The notes under the pieces: model-generated
Told to the model about the DNA's origin: nothing
Seen by the model: only the letters and a program-made list of their open reading frames with translations
Database searches by the model: none
Program-made: the position numbers and the translations under genes
Assembly (NCBI GenBank): GCA_964363305.1
Contig: CAYIHX010000002.1
Span: 62,001-126,000 of the forward strand
Reading direction: 5' to 3'
Length of the DNA stretch: 64,000 bases
DNA from: CAYIHX01 sp964363305
Lineage (GTDB): Bacteria; Bdellovibrionota; UBA1018
In this document: positions 59,003 to 64,000 of the stretch, one piece after another
Layout: every line of letters starts with the position of its first letter
Position numbering within the stretch: position 1 is the stretch's first letter

Positions 59003-60511
59003 GTGAATCAGCATCTCATTACGCTTATGATTGCGCTTCCCGTCGTGGGGGCCGTTTTCCAGGCGGTGCATTTAGAGAGACGGGCGATGACGATCAGGGG
59101 GATTGCGCTCCTGTCGAGCATCGCGAGCAGTGTGATCGCACTGGTATTGGCGCTCAATGTCCCGGCGTTCACCGCTGAGGTTACCCAATTGGAGACGTTG
59201 CCATGGGTGGGATCTTTCGCCATCTCTTACGTGGTTGGGATCGACGGACTGGGCGTCCCGTTTTTACTTTTGGTAGCGGTTACGTTTCCGACCCTGCTTG
59301 GCTACGAGTGGAACCAAAAGTTTGGCGGACGAGGAATGAACGCATTGTTCCTGCTTCTGCAGTCGGCCTTTTTAGGGGTGATCTGTTCTCAAGATCTCTT
59401 CCTTCAATTTTTCTTTCTTTCGCTGACTATTTTGCCGTTTTTCTTCCTGATGGGTGTCTGGGGAGGCGAAGGCAGGGAACAGTCCTCGTTTCGGGCGGTC
59501 ATAGCGGCCTCGATAGGACATGGGTTAATTTTTGGGGCACTGGTACTCATCTATTACGCGGCGGATCCGCATACGTTTGATCTGCGCGCGCTTGAGGGAG
59601 GAAAGTTAGGCGAAGCAAGTTTTCGTTTCCTTGGGGCGCCAGTGTCTGTTTCTGCGGCAGCATTTCTCCTCATAACCGTTGGTTTGTCCCTTCGGGGCGC
59701 TGTTTGGCCGTTGCATGGTTGGTTTGTGAAGGCGATCAATGAATCGACCCCAACTGCTTCGGTGGCGCTCGCGGTCGTTTCGTTGCCCGTATCGATGTTT
59801 CTTATGATTCGGTGGGGCTACGCTCTTTTGCCGGAAACTATGGCTCTGGCGGCTCCGACAGTCGTTCTGGTAGGAGCAGCAAATTTGCTGATTGGAATGA
59901 TTTGCGCTGCAGGTCAGAAGTCCCTCAAGGGATTAATGGCCTATTTGTGCATCGCATCGAGTGGGTTCGCGATGATGGGCGTGGGGTCGTTAGATGCCCT
60001 TGGGGTTGTAGGGGCGGTTTACCAGCTGTTTGTGACTTCAATTGCCATGGCGGGATTTGGTCTCTTTGTTGGCGTCTACGCTCAGCGTACGGGTTCGGAT
60101 GCATTTCGTCGCGATGATGGGACCGCGGTCGTGTCGTCGCTTTCTTATTCAGCGCCGGCGATGGCGGTAGTCGTAAGCTTTTTCTTGGCGTCAATTCTTG
60201 GCTTTCCCGGACTCGGGGGCTTTGTGAGCGCTTCTCTTTTGGTCATCGGAAGTTACGCAGTGCATCCTGGGTGGATTTTAGTAGTCGGTTTGGCGCTCCT
60301 CGTTGGTGCACATGGCTTTCTGTCGATGTACCGCGTGGTGTTCTTGGGTGCGCCTGGAAAAAAAGGAACAGCCTTTGAAGATCTCAATTGGACGGAGCGG
60401 GCATGTTTGCTTCCGTTGGTCGGAATTCTTCTTTTTACGGGAATTTATCCCAAGCCGTTAATGGATGTCATACGTCCAACGGTATTAACTCTTCTCTCGA
60501 TGGTGAAATAG
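59003..60511 (+). CDS. NuoM-like antiporter subunit, pump residues replaced (complex I paralogue)
   Basis: The 502-residue protein is recognisably NuoM: YVVGIDGLGVPFLLL, FLMGVWGGEG, VWPLHGWFVKAINESTPTASV and LMAYLCIASSGFAMMG. The functional residues are altered. Ser140 stands at Glu144 (FFFLSLTILP for FWELxLIP), Arg231 at Lys234, Pro262 at Lys265, and FVSAS replaces FVGEF so the helix 12 Glu is lost. It starts with GTG after GGAG and ends one base before the next gene. NuoM is the middle proton-pumping subunit in complex I. Confidence 0.86.
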   Translation: MNQHLITLMIALPVVGAVFQAVHLERRAMTIRGIALLSSIASSVIALVLALNVPAFTAEVTQLETLPWVGSFAISYVVGIDGLGVPFLLLVAVTFPTLLGYEWNQKFGGRGMNALFLLLQSAFLGVICSQDLFLQFFFLSLTILPFFFLMGVWGGEGREQSSFRAVIAASIGHGLIFGALVLIYYAADPHTFDLRALEGGKLGEASFRFLGAPVSVSAAAFLLITVGLSLRGAVWPLHGWFVKAINESTPTASVALAVVSLPVSMFLMIRWGYALLPETMALAAPTVVLVGAANLLIGMICAAGQKSLKGLMAYLCIASSGFAMMGVGSLDALGVVGAVYQLFVTSIAMAGFGLFVGVYAQRTGSDAFRRDDGTAVVSSLSYSAPAMAVVVSFFLASILGFPGLGGFVSASLLVIGSYAVHPGWILVVGLALLVGAHGFLSMYRVVFLGAPGKKGTAFEDLNWTERACLLPLVGILLFTGIYPKPLMDVIRPTVLTLLSMVK

Positions 60512-60512
60512 A

Positions 60513-61961
60513 GTGGAAGAACTGGCCCTTCTCGTACCTGAAATCATCTTAGCTGGGATTCTCGCACTTCTGGTGGTGAGTGAAATCACTTACCATGGGG
60601 AGAAGGTGAGGCTGGTAACGGCTACGGCGCTGTTGGGACTCTTGGCTGCGATGGTCTACACCATACTCAGCTATCCTATAGCCCCTGCGAGGGCGTTTGG
60701 TGGTGTTCTTTCGATCGACGGTCTGTCGCTCTTTTTTAAGTTGTTTTTTATTGTTCTCGCAATTTTAACGCTGACGATTTCAATTCAGGCCAAGGAAGTC
60801 GCGCAGGAAAAACGGGCGGAATATGGTGCCCTCATTGTTGCGGGTGCTTTGACGATGAGTTTGGCGGCGGCGGCGAGTGACTTACTCGTTTGCTTCTTGT
60901 GCCTTCAGTCGTTCAATTTGGTCGCGTATCTTTTGGCTGCCTATGGGAAGAGGTCGGTCCAATCTACAGAGGCCGCAGTCAAGCAGGTGGCTTTTGGAGT
61001 GGTGGCCGGGGCCTTCCTTTTGTTTAGCGGAGCGATTCTTTTCGCTGCGACGAAAACCATTAATATCTATGAGATGCACCAGGCGTTGAAATCCGCGACG
61101 CTTCTCTATCCGACACTTCTCGTCATTTTGGTTCTCTTGGTGCTGTCGTTTTCCTTCCAGTTAAGCGCCTTCCCTATGTGCCTTTGGGCACCTGATGCTT
61201 TGCAGGGTGCGCCGACGCCGGCATCAGCATTCATCTCAGTCGGCGGGAGGGCTGTCGGGTTTGCCGTAGCCCTCAGATTTTTGTTGGTCATCTTTTCGGA
61301 GCCCATTCAGGGCACGGGCCAGTGGGCTAATACCGGAAGCGTGGATTGGCCCAGGCTGCTCTCCATTATCGCGGGAGTAACGTTGCTCTACGGCTCATTT
61401 TTGGCCGTACGGCAGGAAACGGTAAAGCGACTGCTGGCTTGCTTGATCGTGGCCCAATCCGGCTATCTTTTGCTCGGACTCTTGGTGCTTGATGAGGTCG
61501 GGGTTGCGGCGTCGCTTTATAACCTCCTGGTGGAGCTCTTTGCGATCGTTGGATCATTTTACGTGTTGTCAGTGCTCCAAGAGAAGGGACCAAAAGGGGC
61601 ATTGGCTCGGGCCATGCCGGAGACGATTTCTTTGATTCTGTTTCTCTCTTGTCTTGTGGGGATTCCGCCGCTGCCGGGATTTATCGGTAAATTTGCGGTG
61701 ATTGGTGCTGCCGTGAGCCATGAGTGGTACTCGCTTGCCGTAGTAGCGATTATTTCGATGATTCTGGGGACGGTATCGGTATTTCGTCTGGTGTTTAGCT
61801 TGGTGGGTGATTTTCGAACCCACCGAACGGAGGGCGAGCGGGTCGGACCCATGCAAGTCGCAGTGCTTGCGGTGTTGTTGGGCCCTCTCTTTATTTTAGG
61901 AATTTTTGCAGAGCAGGCCCTGGGTTGGGCCGGGCGCTCCTTGCGGTTCATTTTATGGTAG
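60513..61961 (+). CDS. NuoN-like antiporter subunit, partly degenerate (complex I paralogue)
   Basis: The 482-residue protein is the best conserved of the three antiporter-like subunits: SDLLVCFLCLQSFNLVAYLLAAY, STEAAVKQVAFG, WAPDALQGAPTPASAF and GIPPLPGFIGKF. Against NuoN, Gln132 stands at Glu133, Gln216 at Lys217 (FQLSAFP), Arg246 at Lys247, and the His of PFHxW is missing (PMCLW), while the GKF Lys near the C-terminus is kept. It starts with GTG two bases after the previous stop and is the last gene of the cluster. An 80-base gap separates it from the second nuo operon. Confidence 0.9.
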   Translation: MEELALLVPEIILAGILALLVVSEITYHGEKVRLVTATALLGLLAAMVYTILSYPIAPARAFGGVLSIDGLSLFFKLFFIVLAILTLTISIQAKEVAQEKRAEYGALIVAGALTMSLAAAASDLLVCFLCLQSFNLVAYLLAAYGKRSVQSTEAAVKQVAFGVVAGAFLLFSGAILFAATKTINIYEMHQALKSATLLYPTLLVILVLLVLSFSFQLSAFPMCLWAPDALQGAPTPASAFISVGGRAVGFAVALRFLLVIFSEPIQGTGQWANTGSVDWPRLLSIIAGVTLLYGSFLAVRQETVKRLLACLIVAQSGYLLLGLLVLDEVGVAASLYNLLVELFAIVGSFYVLSVLQEKGPKGALARAMPETISLILFLSCLVGIPPLPGFIGKFAVIGAAVSHEWYSLAVVAIISMILGTVSVFRLVFSLVGDFRTHRTEGERVGPMQVAVLAVLLGPLFILGIFAEQALGWAGRSLRFILW

Positions 61962-62041
61962 CCGCTCCCATACCCCGGGGCTATATACTTTAACAAATTC
62001 AGGAAGATTGAATCTATCGGCTAAGGAAGAGGAGACAGCGG

Positions 62042-62401
62042 ATGTCGTATATTCCAGTATTGACGATGCTTATTTTGGCTCTAGGTCTTGGGGTGGTCAT
62101 TTCGATCGTCTCTTATGTATTGGGCCCGAAGATTTATAACCGAAGAAAAAACGAAGCGTTCGAATGTGGGGTTCCTCCGCAGGGGGACGCGCGGCGGCGT
62201 ATTTCTGTCCGATTCTATCTCGTCGCGATTCTTTTCCTGTTGTTCGATGTCGAGGGAGTTTTCTTTTTTCCGTGGGCGATCAGCTTTAGGGAGTATCTCG
62301 CCGTGAACCAGTTCATTCTTTATGAAATGGGGTTTTTCGTCGGCGTCCTTTTGATTGGGTACTTTTATGTGGTCAAAAAGGGAGCATTGGAGTGGGAGTG
62401 A
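62042..62401 (+). CDS. nuoA: NADH-quinone oxidoreductase subunit A (canonical)
   Basis: The 119-residue protein is a standard NuoA: AFECGVPPQGDARRRISVRF, LLFDVEGVFFFPWA and a final helix. The Cys of the FECG loop and the acidic pair of FDVE are present. It opens a second nuo operon after an 80-base gap that contains an AT-rich segment (ATATACTTTAACAAATT) and GAGGAGA before the ATG. This NuoA is only weakly similar to the protein encoded at 52069. Confidence 0.96.
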   Translation: MSYIPVLTMLILALGLGVVISIVSYVLGPKIYNRRKNEAFECGVPPQGDARRRISVRFYLVAILFLLFDVEGVFFFPWAISFREYLAVNQFILYEMGFFVGVLLIGYFYVVKKGALEWE

Positions 62402-62404
62402 TGT

Positions 62405-62908
62405 ATGTCTAAAGATGGCTCTTCAAGCTTTTTGACGACTAGAGTGGATGCGCTCGTTGGCTGGGGACGAAAGAATTCTCTGTGGCCTCTGCCTTTCGGG
62501 ACGAGCTGCTGCGGTATTGAAATGATGGCCACGATGGCGTCGGATTATGATTTGGCTCGGTTTGGTGCGGAGGCGATTCGCTTCTCCCCCCGTCAGGCTG
62601 ATCTGCTGATCGTCGCGGGAATCGTGAACGCCAAGATGGCGCCAGTTCTTCGAACGATTTATGACCAGATGGCGGATCCAAAGTTCGTGATGTCTTTTGG
62701 TGCGTGCGCGTCCTCCGGCGGAATTTTCAATGTTTATAGCGTGACCCAGGGGATCGATACGATTCTTCCTGTGGATGTATATATTCCCGGCTGTCCACCG
62801 GCTCCGGAGGGTGTTTTGCACGCTCTCATGCGGCTTCAGGATAGTATTCAAAGTGGAGACACTTTTTCTCAGAAGCGCGAGCGTTCGCTTCGGAAAGTGT
62901 TGAGGTAG
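62405..62908 (+). CDS. nuoB: NADH-quinone oxidoreductase subunit B (canonical)
   Basis: The 167-residue protein has SCCGIEMMATMASDYDLARFG, split here, with the two N2 Cys, FGACASSGGIF and IPGCPPAPEGV. This is the normal NuoB pattern. It follows nuoA by three bases and precedes nuoC by eight. The C-terminal tail after residue 148 is short and basic. N2 reduces quinone at the NuoB/NuoD interface. Confidence 0.97.
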   Translation: MSKDGSSSFLTTRVDALVGWGRKNSLWPLPFGTSCCGIEMMATMASDYDLARFGAEAIRFSPRQADLLIVAGIVNAKMAPVLRTIYDQMADPKFVMSFGACASSGGIFNVYSVTQGIDTILPVDVYIPGCPPAPEGVLHALMRLQDSIQSGDTFSQKRERSLRKVLR

Positions 62909-62916
62909 ATCGCCAG

Positions 62917-63483
62917 ATGGACGTTCGTACAAAAGTTTCTTCGATCTATGGTGACTGGGTGGAGCGTTTCGGTACGATCTGGAAGGCGCAGATTGATCAG
63001 CTCAAAAGTAAATTTGGTACTGTAATTGAGGAAGTTCGTTGGCCAGGCGAGGATATGACGGATGTCCCGGTCATATTTGTGGCTCTCGGGTCGATTGTTT
63101 CCGTACTGGAGTTTTTGCGATCAGAGACTGGGTGTGAATACGACTTTTTGGCGGATCTTACCGCGACGGATGAGGGGTCTGATCCGCGCTTCGAGGTTGT
63201 GTATCAGCTTCTTTCTATGAAGCATGGAGCACGGCTTCGTCTCAAGGTTCGAGTTGCCGAGGGGGTCGAGGTTCCTTCTGCGGTGGCTGTTTGGCCTGGA
63301 GCGGATTGGGCAGAGCGCGAAATTTGGGACATGTTCGGCATTCGGTTTTCTGGGCACCCCAATCTTCGTAGAATTTTGATGGACGAGCGCTGGGAGGGGC
63401 ATCCCTTGCGAAAGGATTATCCCTTGCGTGGGTATCAGATTTTTCCCACGGCAACGGAAATCGACGAAAGCCAACTTCGTTAA
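62917..63483 (+). CDS. nuoC: NADH-quinone oxidoreductase subunit C (canonical)
   Basis: The 188-residue protein has the 30-kDa signature: DWAEREIWDMFGIRFSGHPN, LRRILMDERWEGHPLRKDYP and a final RGYQIFP. The N-terminus is variable, with LADLTATDEGSDPRFEVVYQL in the middle. NuoC supports the quinone module with NuoD, encoded 13 bases downstream as a separate gene rather than a NuoCD fusion. Confidence 0.95.
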   Translation: MDVRTKVSSIYGDWVERFGTIWKAQIDQLKSKFGTVIEEVRWPGEDMTDVPVIFVALGSIVSVLEFLRSETGCEYDFLADLTATDEGSDPRFEVVYQLLSMKHGARLRLKVRVAEGVEVPSAVAVWPGADWAEREIWDMFGIRFSGHPNLRRILMDERWEGHPLRKDYPLRGYQIFPTATEIDESQLR

Positions 63484-63496
63484 AAGGACTTTGACC

Positions 63497-64000
63497 ATGG
63501 AATCCAAAAGCGCGATCCGCAGTGCCCTCGACCTTCAAATGCCTCAAACGGGGCATTATTCTCTTCAGCATGACCCGGATGATCTTTGGGATGACTCACG
63601 CATGGTGGTCAATATTGGCCCCACTCATCCCGCGATGCATGGCGCGCTTAGGATGGTGGTGCAGCTGAACGGTGAAACCATCGAGAAGTCTTACTGCGAG
63701 TTTGGGTATACTCATCGGGCCAAGGAAAAACTGGGGGAGAACCGAACCTACCACCAGTTTGTCGTATACACGGACAGACTGAACTACTGTTCTGCCCTGA
63801 CAAACAATGTGACTTATGCGATGGCGGTCGAGCGACTTCTCGGCATCGAGGTTCCGCCACGGACCGTTTGGCTTCGAATGATGTGCGTTGAGCTTTCCCG
63901 GGTCATGGACCATTTGGTCTGCATTGGGATCAACGCGGTCGACCTCGGGGCCTTTTCGTTTTTTCTTTACGGCTTTCATCAGCGCGAGGAGTGTTACACC
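63497..64000 (+). CDS. nuoD: NADH-quinone oxidoreductase subunit D (canonical), cut by window edge
   Basis: Translation from the ATG at 63497 gives 168 open residues to the window end. MVVNIGPTHPAMHGALRM contains the quinone-binding His48, and YTDRLNYCSA contains Tyr97; EVPPRTVWLRMMCVELSRVMDHL follows, split here. This is a normal 49-kDa subunit N-terminal half. The rest of the gene, and probably the remaining nuo genes including E, F and G, lie to the right of the window. Confidence 0.96.
   Translation, partial: MESKSAIRSALDLQMPQTGHYSLQHDPDDLWDDSRMVVNIGPTHPAMHGALRMVVQLNGETIEKSYCEFGYTHRAKEKLGENRTYHQFVVYTDRLNYCSALTNNVTYAMAVERLLGIEVPPRTVWLRMMCVELSRVMDHLVCIGINAVDLGAFSFFLYGFHQREECYT

Noticed and set aside
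52069..61961. Simple pseudogene decay of the first nuo cluster
   Set aside because: All frames are open with overlaps and ribosome sites, and iron-sulfur ligands are intact. Early decay cannot be fully excluded without relatives.
52069..61961. Archaeal-type Fpo or cyanobacterial NDH-1 complex
   Set aside because: The gene set is similar, but those complexes keep quinone and proton-channel residues and no specific extra subunits were seen.

Overview
This window carries the chromosome replication origin of a Gram-negative bacterium. Gene order and content suggest a deltaproteobacterial or Bdellovibrionota-like lineage; no marker in the window fixes the phylum. The pointers are: an F-type ATP synthase split into two operons with paired b and b' subunits; a bactofilin-parB-parA-rsmG-mnmG block; rpmH-rnpA-yidD-yidC-mnmE on one side of dnaA and dnaN-recF-gyrB-gyrA on the other; and outer-membrane biogenesis genes (SurA, lipoproteins, a lytic transglycosylase). 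Base composition looks moderately GC-rich by eye, apart from an AT-rich stretch over oriC, dnaN and recF.

Layout. 1-5.5 kb: xseB and the start of dxs on the minus strand, a small secreted protein, a lytic transglycosylase, and a large unrecognised membrane-anchored protein that runs convergently into the transglycosylase frame. 5.6-11.4 kb: F1 and stator genes in the order b', b, delta, alpha, gamma, beta, epsilon (minus strand). 11.5-16.6 kb: bactofilin, parB, parA, rsmG and mnmG with two parS-like sites. 16.6-24.2 kb: a block between mnmG and mnmE, genes that are often neighbours. It holds tRNA-Gly(CCC), a B12-dependent ribonucleotide reductase, an aldehyde dehydrogenase and a four-gene acyl-CoA operon that includes a B12-dependent mutase. 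24.3-28.1 kb: mnmE, yidC, yidD, rnpA, rpmH. 28.2-38.7 kb: dnaA, the putative oriC, dnaN, recF, gyrB, a fabH-like gene and gyrA. 38.7-41.5 kb: a TPR lipoprotein, the small ATP synthase proteins and subunits a and c, then a TRL-family lipoprotein. 41.5-52.0 kb: a minus-strand run mfd, parvulin, surA-like, pdxA, phosphohexomutase, uvrA. 52.1-62.0 kb: an eleven-gene complex I-like cluster (A B C D H I J K L M N, no E F G). 62.0-64.0 kb: the start of a second, ordinary nuo operon (A B C D), cut by the window edge.

The most unusual item is the first nuo cluster. Its genes are open, translationally coupled and still encode all iron-sulfur ligands of NuoB and NuoI. The NuoD-like protein lacks both the quinone-binding His and Tyr, and the membrane subunits lack most of the acidic and lysine residues that complex I uses to move protons. 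The ordinary NuoA and NuoD encoded a few kilobases downstream keep the corresponding residues, which gives an internal control. I infer a redox-capable complex I paralogue whose coupling and substrate differ from standard NADH:quinone oxidoreductase. I know of no described family with this combination.

Around the origin most genes point away from oriC: nearly all minus to the left, plus to the right until 41.5 kb. Replication, segregation (ParAB, parS), tRNA modification (MnmE, MnmG), envelope protein insertion and energy conservation are thus packed around the origin.
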